Source: an uncultured Gammaproteobacteria bacterium (GTDB lineage: Bacteria > Pseudomonadota > Gammaproteobacteria > DRJJ01). Taken from it: a stretch of 64,000 nt of DNA. The notes under the pieces are model-generated. The model was not told the origin of the DNA. It did no database searches and worked only from the letters and a program-made list of their open reading frames with translations. Below are positions 25,213-33,816 of this stretch, in pieces (the first letter of the stretch is position 1; every line of letters begins with the position of its first letter). The stretch covers positions 38,087 to 102,086 of the forward strand of contig CAMYJU010000010.1 in NCBI GenBank assembly GCA_947258795.1, read 5' to 3'. The position numbers and the translations under genes were made by a program.

Positions 25213-25245
25213 ATTGCCCGCTTATAACCTTATCGTCTGTATAGT

Positions 25246-25872
25246 TTAAGCCTGGTCCCGGTCTTCCAGTTCCAGCCATTTGGCCATCTGTATCTGTCCC
25301 TGCTCGACGCCGGTCTTTTTCAGCGCTGAAAACAGTTGTACCGTGACCTGGTCGAAGCCCTCTTCCTTCAGCAGCTTCCTGACCTGGTGCAGGCTGGTGT
25401 TGGCCGGGCCGCGCTTGAGCTTGTCTGCTTTGGTCAGCAGGATGTGTACCGGCAACCCGACATGCTGACTCCAGTCCAGCATCTGCCAGTCAAATTCGGT
25501 TAACGGATGGCGCACGTCCATGACCAGAATCAGCCCGGCCAGGCATTCTCTGTTTTGTAAATAATCAGACAAGTGTTGCTGCCATTGACGCTTCATTGCC
25601 TCCGGCACCTTGGCGTAGCCATAACCGGGCAGATCGACCAGCCGATGCCGGTCATCGAGCCGGAAAAACACGATTTCACGGGTGCGGCCCGGGGTCTTGC
25701 TGGTACGCGCCAGGCTTTTGCGCCCGGTCAACGTATTGATCGCGCTGGATTTTCCGGCATTGGAACGTCCGGCGAATGCGATTTCCACACCATCAGGTGG
25801 TGGACAATGACGTAAATCCGGACTGGCGAGTATAAACTCGGCCTGCTGGTATATGCTCTGCAAACGGCTCAT
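25246..25872 (-). CDS. engB: Ribosome biogenesis GTPase EngB/YihA
   Basis: A 208-residue essential GTPase of large-subunit assembly. G motifs: [16 protein letters not shown] (P-loop), [11 protein letters not shown] (switch I), [14 protein letters not shown] (G3 with the EngB-specific GYGYA) and LLTKADKL (G4). It lies opposite polA with the RNA terminator between them, and is divergent from the cytochrome c4 gene. This order (polA, engB, cytochrome c4) is conserved in many gammaproteobacteria. Confidence 0.97.
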   Translation of the reverse strand: MSRLQSIYQQAEFILASPDLRHCPPPDGVEIAFAGRSNAGKSSAINTLTGRKSLARTSKTPGRTREIVFFRLDDRHRLVDLPGYGYAKVPEAMKRQWQQHLSDYLQNRECLAGLILVMDVRHPLTEFDWQMLDWSQHVGLPVHILLTKADKLKRGPANTSLHQVRKLLKEEGFDQVTVQLFSALKKTGVEQGQIQMAKWLELEDRDQA

Positions 25873-26050
25873 TCGCGAAATACTATCCTAAGTAATTGAT
25901 TTTATATAGACAGAGCGGCTGAAACTTGATTGATTAGCAACCTGCTGGTATAAAGGTGCGCCTTGAAACACCGCAGTTCGTGCGCCCACATGAGCCGCGG
26001 TGACCAAATCCCGATCATCCTATCGCTCTGGGCACAGGAGTTTACCCGAA

Positions 26051-26659
26051 ATGAACAAGTTGTTTGCAATTATCGCAGCCACAGCGGCCTTGAACCTGGT
26101 AACCACCGTCCATGCCGCCGGCAATGCCGACGCCGGTAAGCAGAAGGCCGCTGTATGCGCCGCCTGTCACGGTGCCGATGGCAACAGCCCGACTGACGGT
26201 TTTCCGAAACTGGCCGGACAGCATGAGTCCTATCTGCTGAAACAGCTGCAGGACTACAAGGCTGGTACGCGCAAGGACCCGATCATGGCTGGACAGGTTG
26301 CCGCACTGAGCGATCAGGACATGGCTGATCTGTCCGCCTATTTTGCAGCACAGGCAGTCAGCGTGGGGGCCGCGGACAAGAAACTGATCCCGGCCGGTAA
26401 CGACCTGTACCGTGGCGGCAACCCGGCCAACAAGGTATCCGCCTGCATCGGTTGTCATGGCCCGGCCGGCAAGGGTAATCCGGCGGCGAAGTTCCCGTCA
26501 CTGGGTGGCCAGCACGCTGCCTATATCGCCAAGCAGCTCAAGGCCTTCCGCGATGGCAGCCGCAGCAATGACGCCGGCAAGATGATGCGCAACATCGCCG
26601 CAGGCATGACCGATGCCGAAATCGAGGCGGTTTCTTCGGTTTCATCCGGCCTGAACTAA
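26051..26659 (+). CDS. Dihaem cytochrome c4
   Basis: A 202-residue periplasmic electron carrier. The signal peptide ends about VHA before AGNADAG. Two CxxCH haem sites, CAACHG (about residue 36) and CIGCHG (about 136), sit in duplicated domains, each with a downstream methionine ligand candidate (PIMAGQV; GKMMRNI). Cytochrome c4 passes electrons to terminal oxidases. ATG 26051 is chosen because AGGAG lies some 10 bases upstream and the signal peptide begins there; the frame is open to 26000. A strong terminator follows. Confidence 0.95.
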   Translation: MNKLFAIIAATAALNLVTTVHAAGNADAGKQKAAVCAACHGADGNSPTDGFPKLAGQHESYLLKQLQDYKAGTRKDPIMAGQVAALSDQDMADLSAYFAAQAVSVGAADKKLIPAGNDLYRGGNPANKVSACIGCHGPAGKGNPAAKFPSLGGQHAAYIAKQLKAFRDGSRSNDAGKMMRNIAAGMTDAEIEAVSSVSSGLN

Positions 26660-26684
26660 GCCAGTTACAGACGGTAAAATCGAT

Positions 26685-26720
26685 AAGGCCCTGCAAGGTT
26701 TTGCCTTGCAGGGCCTTTTT
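26685..26720. terminator. Bidirectional intrinsic terminator
   Basis: AAGGCCCTGCAAGG (26685-26698) pairs with CCTTGCAGGGCCTT (26704-26717), with a 5-base loop, and is followed by T's on the plus strand. It lies between the cytochrome c4 gene and the convergent unknown gene at 26735. Confidence 0.93.
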
Positions 26721-26734
26721 ATTTGCTCGTGTGA

Positions 26735-27397
26735 CTATTGCAGGGTGTGGTCCATCACGCCGACGCGTTCCTGGTAGAGCTGCCGTTGCGCCTCGTCCAG
26801 GTCCAGTTCATCGAGTAGCTCATCAGCCAGCTGCTGCAGTTCCTGACGTTGCTGCTGATCGAACAGGGTCATAATCGTACCCAGCGTGGCGGTATCTTCG
26901 CTAAGCAGGGTCGCGACCAGCTCATCCTCGCCGACCGGACTGTCACTGCGCAGCAGGTCCGCGACCAGTGCGTACTCCAGCAGGTTCAGGTGGATTTCAC
27001 GTGCGGCCTGCTCCCGAGCCAGTTCCTCCATCGCCTGCGGGTCATTGCCGGCCGCCGCCCGTATCGCGGCCATGATCACATCGTTCAGCTTGTTTAATGC
27101 CTGTTTTTCACTGCTATGGTCACCACCAAGACTGGCGCACAGGGTATACAGCTCATCGATGCGTGACTTGTGATCGAGGATGACTTCAGTTTCTTCCCTG
27201 GCAGTCAGCTCGACCATATCCTTGAGCAATTGTTGAAACGATTCCTGAAAACGCTGTGCGTCATCTTCATCCTGCTTGCGCGCCAGGTACAACGCGTCTT
27301 CCTGCAGCCCGGCTGCATCAATGGTAAACAGGGGGTTGTTAAAACGGCGCTGAAAATGTCGCTCGAAGCAACCGGGGTTGTCCATAAAACGGGGCAT
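26735..27397 (-). CDS. Unknown acidic, helical protein (220 aa)
   Basis: A 220-residue protein rich in glutamine, glutamate, aspartate and leucine (LFDQQQRQELQQLADELLDEL near the C terminus; DALYLARKQDEDDAQRFQES near the N terminus). It looks almost wholly alpha-helical, with coiled-coil tendency. There is no signal peptide or membrane segment, so it is probably cytosolic. No family is recognised. It lies 76 bp downstream of a second unknown gene on the same strand, and the two may be one unit. Confidence 0.75.
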   Translation of the reverse strand: MPRFMDNPGCFERHFQRRFNNPLFTIDAAGLQEDALYLARKQDEDDAQRFQESFQQLLKDMVELTAREETEVILDHKSRIDELYTLCASLGGDHSSEKQALNKLNDVIMAAIRAAAGNDPQAMEELAREQAAREIHLNLLEYALVADLLRSDSPVGEDELVATLLSEDTATLGTIMTLFDQQQRQELQQLADELLDELDLDEAQRQLYQERVGVMDHTLQ

Positions 27398-27473
27398 GGC
27401 TATTTAATGAATAGTTCAGGTAGCCGCATTATACTATGCGGATACGATGCCGGCATCAGCGAATGATCGCCGG

Positions 27474-27794
27474 TCATCCCATGCTGTCGTCCAGACGAAT
27501 TTCAGTGGTAGGTGGCAGCAACAGGTTGACGGTATGGGTATGGTTGTAGCCGTAGAACTCTTTCAGGTATTTGTAGATATCGTATTCGACCAGTGAGCTA
27601 TCCTCGTTCAGCCGGTCGATCACCTGCCGGGCGCGATCGCAGGCGTTCTCATTTTTCATTTCCATAGTGAACAGACGACCCTCGAGCCTGAAACCTTCTT
27701 CAAGCATCTCTTCACGAATACGCCTCCACAGATGCCGGCAAACCTCCTCCGGATTGGAGTCATAATCGAGATTGATCACTATGGCAAAACGCAT
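27474..27794 (-). CDS. Unknown small protein (106 aa)
   Basis: Begins MRFAIVINLDYDSNPEEVC and continues with a helix (RHLWRRIREEMLEEGFRLEGR), an ENACDRARQVIDRL segment and a C-terminal TVNLLLPPTTEIRLDD. It suggests a compact alpha/beta fold. No signal sequence and no family recognised. ATG 27794 has AGGAG-like bases (CAGGAGAAA on the coding strand) close upstream, which supports the start. The 288-bp gap to srkA is AT-rich and shows no further feature. Confidence 0.7.
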   Translation of the reverse strand: MRFAIVINLDYDSNPEEVCRHLWRRIREEMLEEGFRLEGRLFTMEMKNENACDRARQVIDRLNEDSSLVEYDIYKYLKEFYGYNHTHTVNLLLPPTTEIRLDDSMG

Positions 27795-28082
27795 GTTTTC
27801 TCCTGTATGTGAATCGGCTCGTGCTCGTTACTATAGAAAAAAGTACAATTCCTAAATATTCATATTATTTTTGGGATTATATTCTCCATTGCCTATGCTG
27901 CGTCCATCTGGCCATACTGGCCACTTACTCTCCTCTCAAAACAAGGAGATGCATTAATATATATGTAACATGTTTTCCCCAAAACTGCGAGATCAAGGCC
28001 AATTTTATGATGAACTGGCCTGTTTTCCAGACGAATAACACACCCGTCCGTTTATAATAACCTTACAACAATTCTAGTATAT

Positions 28083-29093
28083 TTAATAGAGCCTTATCGG
28101 TGCCTCGCGCATCTCTGCCAATTGTTCGCGCAGGGCCAGTATCTGGTCTTCCCAGTAGCGCGTGGTATTAAACCATGGAAAATTGAGTGGAAAGGCCGGA
28201 TCCTGCCAGCGTCGCGCCAGCCAGGTGTTGTAATGCAACATGCGCAGGCTGCGCAGCGCCTCGACCAGGTGTAACTCGACCGGATCAAAGTCATAGAACT
28301 GCTGATAGCCTTCCATATAGTCGGCCAGCTGGATCTGCCTTTCCTGGCGTTCGCCGGACAGCAGCATCCACAGATCCTGTACCGCCGGACCCATGACCGT
28401 ATCGTCGAGGTCGACAAAATGCGGCCCCTCATCCGTCCACAACAGGTTACCGGGATGGCAGTCACCATGAATACGGATGGACTGTATCTGTGGCAGGCTG
28501 TCCCAGGTCGACTGCACCTGTGCCAGTACGTCTGCAATCAGGGTTGACCAGGCCGTTTGCAACTCGGTCGGGATGAAGTCATGCTCATCGAGCCATTGCA
28601 CCGACTCATGACCGAGACGCTGCGGTGTCAGGCTCAGTCGATGCTGGAAACGGTCGCACGCGCCGAAAGCATGGATACGACCGATAAAGCGCCCAATCCA
28701 GACGCGCGTTTCCGGGTCTTCCAGGTTCGGGCCACGACCACCACGGCGTGGAAAAACCGCGAAGCGAAAACCCTGGTAACGAAACAGGCTGTTGCCGGAA
28801 GCGTCAGTCAGCGGTGCCACTACCGGGATTTCCTGCGCGGCCAGCTCGTGACTGAAGCGGTGTTCTTCCAGTATCGCGTCATCGCTCCAGCGTTGTGGCC
28901 GGTAGAACTTGACCACCAGTGGCGCTGCCGACTCCTGCCCGACCTGGTAGACGCGGTTTTCATAGCTGTTAAGTGCCAGCATGGTGCCGTCACAGCTAAA
29001 GCCGGCAGAATCGACAGCATCCAGGATTACGCCCGGTTCGAGCCTGTCGTACGGGTGGGCGTCGAATTCGCCTGTGTCAGGGGTATTAACCAT
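28083..29093 (-). CDS. srkA: Stress response Ser/Thr kinase SrkA (YihE)
   Basis: A 336-residue APH/RdoA-fold protein kinase linked in E. coli to envelope stress and protection from programmed death. Motifs: LALNSYENRVYQVG (nucleotide loop), LVVKFYRPQRWSDDAI with the ATP-binding lysine, the catalytic HGDCHPGNLLW (about 206-216), and FVDLDDTVMGP (metal-binding aspartate). Length is close to the E. coli protein. It is divergent from prlC. In many relatives it neighbours a dsbA gene, which is not present here. Confidence 0.95.
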   Translation of the reverse strand: MVNTPDTGEFDAHPYDRLEPGVILDAVDSAGFSCDGTMLALNSYENRVYQVGQESAAPLVVKFYRPQRWSDDAILEEHRFSHELAAQEIPVVAPLTDASGNSLFRYQGFRFAVFPRRGGRGPNLEDPETRVWIGRFIGRIHAFGACDRFQHRLSLTPQRLGHESVQWLDEHDFIPTELQTAWSTLIADVLAQVQSTWDSLPQIQSIRIHGDCHPGNLLWTDEGPHFVDLDDTVMGPAVQDLWMLLSGERQERQIQLADYMEGYQQFYDFDPVELHLVEALRSLRMLHYNTWLARRWQDPAFPLNFPWFNTTRYWEDQILALREQLAEMREAPIRLY

Positions 29094-29204
29094 ATGATTA
29101 ACGTGTCTTTAAAAAAACCTGCCCCCAGTCTACCAAAATATATACGCCTGTCCGGCATCTTGGGTAAGATATAGCGCTACCCTATTGGAGAGATGAGCAC
29201 AGCC

Positions 29205-31244
29205 ATGAGCAACCCGTTACTCGATATGCAGGAACTGCCTGCCTTTTCCAGGATTACATCCGCTGACATCGAACCGGCGATTAATCGCTTACTGTCTGAT
29301 AACCTCGAGCAGGTCGACAGCCTGCTGGCTGACGATCGCAGCTATAGCTGGGACGGCCTGGTCGCACCACTGGAAGACATGGAAGAAAAACTCAGCCGTA
29401 GCTGGTCGCCGGTATCACACCTGAACTCAGTGATGAACTCCGAGGAGCTGCGTGCGGCCTATAACGCCTGTCTGCCCAGACTTAGTGACTATGCAACCGC
29501 AATGGGGCAGAACGAAAAACTGTACCACGCATTTGAACAAATCGCGAACGGTGCGGAATATGAAACCCTGAATCCGGCACAGAAAAAGGTGATCGACAAT
29601 GCGCTACGTGATTTTCGCCTGTCCGGCGTGCACCTGCAGGCACAGGCCAAGGAACGCTATCGCGACATCATGCAGGCACTGTCAAAGCTGACCACGCGCT
29701 TTGAAGAAAACATCCTTGACGCGACCCACGCCTGGGATTGCCATATCGAGGACCCGCATCGACTGGCCGGTGTACCGGACACCGCGCTGGCGCTCGCTGC
29801 CCAGCAGGCACAACAGAAGGAACTGGATGGCTGGCTGTTTACGCTGGACTTTCCGTCCTATTTTCCGGTAATCAGCTATGCGGATGATCGCGAACTGCGC
29901 CGGGAGATGTATACCGCCTATGTCACACGTGCGTCCGACGAAGGACCGAACGCGGACAAATGGGACAACGGCGAAATCATGGAACAGATACTTTCATTAC
30001 GTCACGAGCTAGCGCAGTTGCTCGGCTTTGACAACTACGCCGACCGCTCACTGGCGACCAAGATGGCGCCGGACAGTGATGCGGTGATCGGTTTTTTACG
30101 TGAATTGGCGCAACATGCACTGCCGCGAGCGCAACGGGAACTGACCGACCTGCGCGAGTTTGCCCGCGACGAATACGGCATGGACGAGCTGGAGGCCTGG
30201 GACATCACCTACTATGCCGAAAAACTACGCCAGGCCCGTTATGACCTGTCACAGGAGCAGTTAAAGCCCTGGTTCCCGGACCAGCAAGTTGTGAACGGCA
30301 TGTTCGCGGTGGTCAAACGCCTGTACGGACTGGAGATCAAACAAATCGAGGATGTCGATACCTGGCACGAGGATGTAGGTTTCTATGAAATCAAGGATGA
30401 ACAGGGTCAGCTGCGTGGACAGTTTTACCTGGACCTGTACGCGCGTGAACACAAACGCGGCGGTGCATGGATGGATGAATGCATCAGCCGTAAACGTGAT
30501 CATAATGGTGTGCAAATACCGGTCGCCTACCTGACCTGTAACTTCACACCACCGGTCGGTGACGACCCGGCGCTGTTGACCCATAACGAGGTCGAAACCC
30601 TGTTTCATGAGTTTGGTCACGGTCTGCATCACATGCTGACCCAGGTCGATTATGTCAGCGTGTCCGGCATCAGCGGCGTGGCCTGGGACGCGGTAGAGCT
30701 GCCCAGCCAGTTTATGGAAAACTGGTGCTGGGAGCGCGAGGCACTGGATCTGTTTGCGCGTCATTACCAGACCGGTGAGACCTTGCCGGAAGAACTCTAC
30801 CAGCGCATGCTGGCCGCACGAAATTTCCAGTCGGCGATGCAGACGGTCAGACAGATCGAGTTCGCGCTGTTCGATTTTCGTATCCACCGTGAATACGACC
30901 CAGCCAAAGGTGGTCGAGTGTTTGAAGTCCTGGAACAGGTACGCGATGAAGTCGCGGTGATCATGCCACCGACATTCAATCGCTTCCCGCACAGTTTCTC
31001 GCATATCTTTGCCGGTGGTTACGCGGCAGGCTATTACAGCTATAAATGGGCCGAGGTTCTTTCCGCCGACGCCTTTTCCGCGTTTGAAGAAACAGGTATA
31101 TTTGATCGGGAAACAGGAAAGCGCTTCCTGAATGCGATACTGGAACAGGGTGGTTCACGCGAACCGATGGAACTGTTTGTCGAATTTCGTGGTCGTGAAC
31201 CCACTATCGATGCGCTGTTACGCCACAGCGGACTGGCCGCATAA
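29205..31244 (+). CDS. prlC: Oligopeptidase A (M3 zinc metallopeptidase)
   Basis: A cytosolic peptidase that degrades peptides, including cleaved signal peptides. The zinc site HEFGHGLHH lies near residue 470, with the downstream glutamate in AVELPSQFMENWCWE. The N terminus MSNPLLDMQELPAFS and the C-terminal SHIFAGGYAAGYYSYKWAEVL match PrlC. ATG 29205 gives 679 residues and aligns with the E. coli start (MTNPLL). ATG 29193 would add MSTA and sits very close to GGAGAG, so either start is possible. The downstream SH3 gene follows at 33 bp. Confidence 0.96.
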   Translation: MSNPLLDMQELPAFSRITSADIEPAINRLLSDNLEQVDSLLADDRSYSWDGLVAPLEDMEEKLSRSWSPVSHLNSVMNSEELRAAYNACLPRLSDYATAMGQNEKLYHAFEQIANGAEYETLNPAQKKVIDNALRDFRLSGVHLQAQAKERYRDIMQALSKLTTRFEENILDATHAWDCHIEDPHRLAGVPDTALALAAQQAQQKELDGWLFTLDFPSYFPVISYADDRELRREMYTAYVTRASDEGPNADKWDNGEIMEQILSLRHELAQLLGFDNYADRSLATKMAPDSDAVIGFLRELAQHALPRAQRELTDLREFARDEYGMDELEAWDITYYAEKLRQARYDLSQEQLKPWFPDQQVVNGMFAVVKRLYGLEIKQIEDVDTWHEDVGFYEIKDEQGQLRGQFYLDLYAREHKRGGAWMDECISRKRDHNGVQIPVAYLTCNFTPPVGDDPALLTHNEVETLFHEFGHGLHHMLTQVDYVSVSGISGVAWDAVELPSQFMENWCWEREALDLFARHYQTGETLPEELYQRMLAARNFQSAMQTVRQIEFALFDFRIHREYDPAKGGRVFEVLEQVRDEVAVIMPPTFNRFPHSFSHIFAGGYAAGYYSYKWAEVLSADAFSAFEETGIFDRETGKRFLNAILEQGGSREPMELFVEFRGREPTIDALLRHSGLAA

Positions 31245-31277
31245 AAGACCCTGCATAACAGACATATGGAGAATTTC

Positions 31278-31994
31278 ATGGATAGAGCTGCGTGCCGCAT
31301 TGCCAGCCTGCTTGTATTCATGCTGGCCGCACTAACAGCATCCTTTGCCAGCGCAGACGACATGTATGTTACCGACCAGTTACTGGTCGGTATTTATCCT
31401 GATCGCAGTCTGGCCGGTTCGCCGGTCAAATTACTGAAAAGCGGCACCAAACTTGAAATCGTGCAACGCGACGGCCAAGTGGTCGAGGTCAAGACCGGCG
31501 ATAACAAACAGGGCTGGCTCAAGGCCAGCTACCTGACCCTGGAACCTCCGGCCCTGGCGCAGCTGGCAAAAAGCAAAAAAAAGGTTGAGGATCTGAACAC
31601 GCGTATCAAGCGCCTGTGGACCAAAACCGCCAACGCCGAAAACAGCCTGAAAAAATCCGAGGCGGAAAACCTGAAACTGCAACAGCAACTGGATCAGTTG
31701 ACCTCGCAATCGGCCTCTGGCAAAAGTCACACCGACACCCTGAACCAGCAACTGAATCAGTTGCGTGAAGAACGCGATGGCCTGACCAGCCAGCTGGAGC
31801 AGATCAGCGGTGAGCGCGACAGCCTGGCCAACAGCAACGCGGAACTGGAGTCAGAACTGGAATCGGTACAGGGTGGTGAGCGCTGGAAATGGTACGCGAT
31901 TGCGTTCACGGTGACTTTTGTTATCGGACTGATCGCCGGTATTGCCCTACTGGACAAGATCCATCGTAGTCGTCACGGCGGTTTCCGTATCTGA
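31278..31994 (+). CDS. SH3-domain signal-transduction-type membrane protein (TIGR04211/YgiM-like)
   Basis: About 238 residues: signal peptide (likely cleavage ASA before DDMYV), a bacterial SH3 domain (about 30-95: YVTDQLLVGIYPDRSL, GWLKASYL), a long coiled coil rich in Q, L and E (about 100-200) and a C-terminal membrane helix (WYAIAFTVTFVIGLIAGIALL) with a short basic tail. This is the YgiM layout: the SH3 domain is periplasmic and the protein is anchored at its C terminus. ATG 31278 is preferred to 31266 because GGAG is 6 bases upstream of it. It converges on the reductase gene with a 23-bp gap. Confidence 0.9.
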   Translation: MDRAACRIASLLVFMLAALTASFASADDMYVTDQLLVGIYPDRSLAGSPVKLLKSGTKLEIVQRDGQVVEVKTGDNKQGWLKASYLTLEPPALAQLAKSKKKVEDLNTRIKRLWTKTANAENSLKKSEAENLKLQQQLDQLTSQSASGKSHTDTLNQQLNQLREERDGLTSQLEQISGERDSLANSNAELESELESVQGGERWKWYAIAFTVTFVIGLIAGIALLDKIHRSRHGGFRI

Positions 31995-32017
31995 ACGACT
32001 GAACCGCAACAGCCAGC

Positions 32018-32773
32018 TTACTCTTCCAGGCCCATCCCGGGATGGCTGTTGAATTCGAACGCGTCCGAATACAGGTAGTCCATGGTCAGGCCGTGTTCGA
32101 GAAACAGATCGCGCCCGCTATCGATCATTTTCGGTGGACCACTCATATAGACATCGGAGTTTTTTATATCCGGGTAGTGTTGCAGTACCACCTCGTGTAC
32201 ATAGCCAGTCTCGCCCTGCCAGTCCGGACCGGGCTCAGACAATACCGGGGTGTACTGGAAGTTCGCATGCTGCTGCATCCATTCCCGTGGCTGGTCGTCC
32301 AGGTACAGATCCTGGTGTTTACGTACACCCCAGAACAGGTGCATCGGCCGGGTGACGCCGATATGAAATGCGTGCTCGAGTATGCCTTTCAGTGGCGCAA
32401 AACCGGTACCACCGCCCATCAGGATAATCGGCCGGGTTGAATTCTCACGCAGATAGAAGGTGCCCAGTGGCCCCTCCAGTTGCAATTCGGTGTTCAGTGG
32501 CATGTCGTGGAACAGGTAATCGGTGTATTCACCCCCGGTGACATGCCGGATATGCAACTCAATATGGTCGGATTCATGCGGCGCGTTCGCGATCGAGAAA
32601 CTGCGATGCTGATTGTCATCGGTAATGATGTCGATGTACTGGCCGGCCAGAAATTCCAGCTTCAGGTCTTCCGGTAATTTCAGGCAAAGGCGCATGATGT
32701 CGTCGGTGATCTTCTGCATATGCGCGACTTTGACAGTAAACCGACGGGATTGTGGAGTTAGAACAGCTTGCAC
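32018..32773 (-). CDS. NAD(P)H-flavin/ferredoxin-type reductase lacking the 2Fe-2S domain
   Basis: An FAD/NAD oxidoreductase of the ferredoxin-NADP reductase superfamily. FAD motif RSFSIANAP (about 55-63), NAD-binding LMGGGTGFAPLKGILEHA (about 115-132), and the C-terminal VYMSGPPKMIDSG. It resembles the CDP-6-deoxy-glucoseen-reductase-like proteins found beside ubiD. These normally begin with a 2Fe-2S ferredoxin domain, absent here: only some 130 bp separate it from parA and no CxxxxCxxC is seen in any frame. GTG 32773 has AGAGG 7 bases upstream; TTG 32800 is the alternative. It may supply reduced flavin, as Fre does. Confidence 0.85.
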   Translation of the reverse strand: MQAVLTPQSRRFTVKVAHMQKITDDIMRLCLKLPEDLKLEFLAGQYIDIITDDNQHRSFSIANAPHESDHIELHIRHVTGGEYTDYLFHDMPLNTELQLEGPLGTFYLRENSTRPIILMGGGTGFAPLKGILEHAFHIGVTRPMHLFWGVRKHQDLYLDDQPREWMQQHANFQYTPVLSEPGPDWQGETGYVHEVVLQHYPDIKNSDVYMSGPPKMIDSGRDLFLEHGLTMDYLYSDAFEFNSHPGMGLEE

Positions 32774-32928
32774 ACTTGCGCCTCTTAGAATGCTTGCCAA
32801 CCGGCAAGGGCCTGTTTTACCTGTAACTATATGCCACTGACAGGGACATACAAAAAAGGACGTGTATTCTCACTCAATCGGGTCCAGATATAAACCCATA
32901 GACAGTAAGGTCTTTTGTCCGGATCGGA

Positions 32929-33573
32929 TTAGTCGGATGGCATACTGCGTTTGCTACGCAGCCATTTGATCAGTGGCTCCCATTGTTCCAGGTCGTCATA
33001 GACCAATGACGGGGCCAGTTCGAAGATGCCGCGTCCACGCTCGGCGGCTCGGATATAATTCTGGGTATCGCGCAGGGTCGCAATCACCGGGATTTTCAGG
33101 CGCTTCAGGAATTTCTCCAGATCATGATAGACCAGGGTGTGTTCACGTACCCGGTTCGCGATCACACCGAGTTTGGTCTGTTTGCGCGAGACCTTGCCGA
33201 CCAGCAGCAGTTCATGCACAAAGTGCGCGGTCGCGCGCATGTCCATCGGTGACGGCAGCACCGGTATCAAAATGGTCTGGGCACGACGCACCAGTGCGGT
33301 CAGCTCCTTGCCGTACACCGCTGCCGGGGCGTCCAGGATCACGACATCGGTATCGCGCGGTGGACGCGCGGGTTCTTTAAAGGCCGGGATGCCGATGATT
33401 TCCGGCAGATCCGGGTCACGTGCCTTGAGCCACTCGGTACTGGAGCCTTGCGGATCGAAGTCCTCGAGCACGACCCTGGCCTCTTCTTCCCAGGCGTAGT
33501 AGCTGGCCAGGTTGGTGGCGATGGTGCTCTTGCCACAACCGCCCTTGGAGTTAAGCACCAGGATAGTACGCAT
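32929..33573 (-). CDS. ParA-family ATPase (MinD/ParA type)
   Basis: A 214-residue P-loop ATPase with the deviant Walker A KGGCGKST (about residues 10-17), DFDPQGSS (A'), VVILDAPAAV (Walker B region) and PSPMDMRATAHFV. No ParB gene and no parS-like repeats are seen nearby, so chromosome partitioning is unlikely; small orphan ParA proteins often position other cell structures. The protein sits between ubiD and the flavin reductase, which are usually neighbours. A dispersed repeat lies between parA and ubiD. Confidence 0.9.
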   Translation of the reverse strand: MRTILVLNSKGGCGKSTIATNLASYYAWEEEARVVLEDFDPQGSSTEWLKARDPDLPEIIGIPAFKEPARPPRDTDVVILDAPAAVYGKELTALVRRAQTILIPVLPSPMDMRATAHFVHELLLVGKVSRKQTKLGVIANRVREHTLVYHDLEKFLKRLKIPVIATLRDTQNYIRAAERGRGIFELAPSLVYDDLEQWEPLIKWLRSKRSMPSD

Positions 33574-33719
33574 TATTATTCTCCATTATTGCAGCGACCG
33601 GTTGCCCCAGCCCAAGCACAACATCAGAAACTACTTGATACTGCTTAGAAAATAACCGAAACGCCGATTTCGATCAATGACCTGGGTTGGGTTTTCCAAT
33701 TGAAATGCAAAATATTTCT

Positions 33720-33813
33720 GTCGTTGCGAGCCGCGATAGCGGCGCGGCAATCTCACAGCATGGCTGCCAACTTTCTGAGATTGCTTCATCGTTAACGCGA
33801 TTCGCAATGACGA
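33720..33813. repeat. GTC(A/G)TTGCGAG...CGCAATGAC dispersed repeat
   Basis: Starts GTCGTTGCGAG and ends TTCGCAATGACG, with internal GCAATCTCACAG and CTGAGATTGC also in inverted order. The same family recurs at 35404-35488. It is a common kind of small inverted repeat in many bacterial genomes. It ends at the last codons of ubiD. Confidence 0.75.
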
Positions 33814-33816
33814 TAA

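Noticed and set aside
32774-32928. Hidden 2Fe-2S ferredoxin domain upstream of the reductase in another frame
   Set aside because: The three minus-strand frames were read by eye and show no ferredoxin cysteine pattern.
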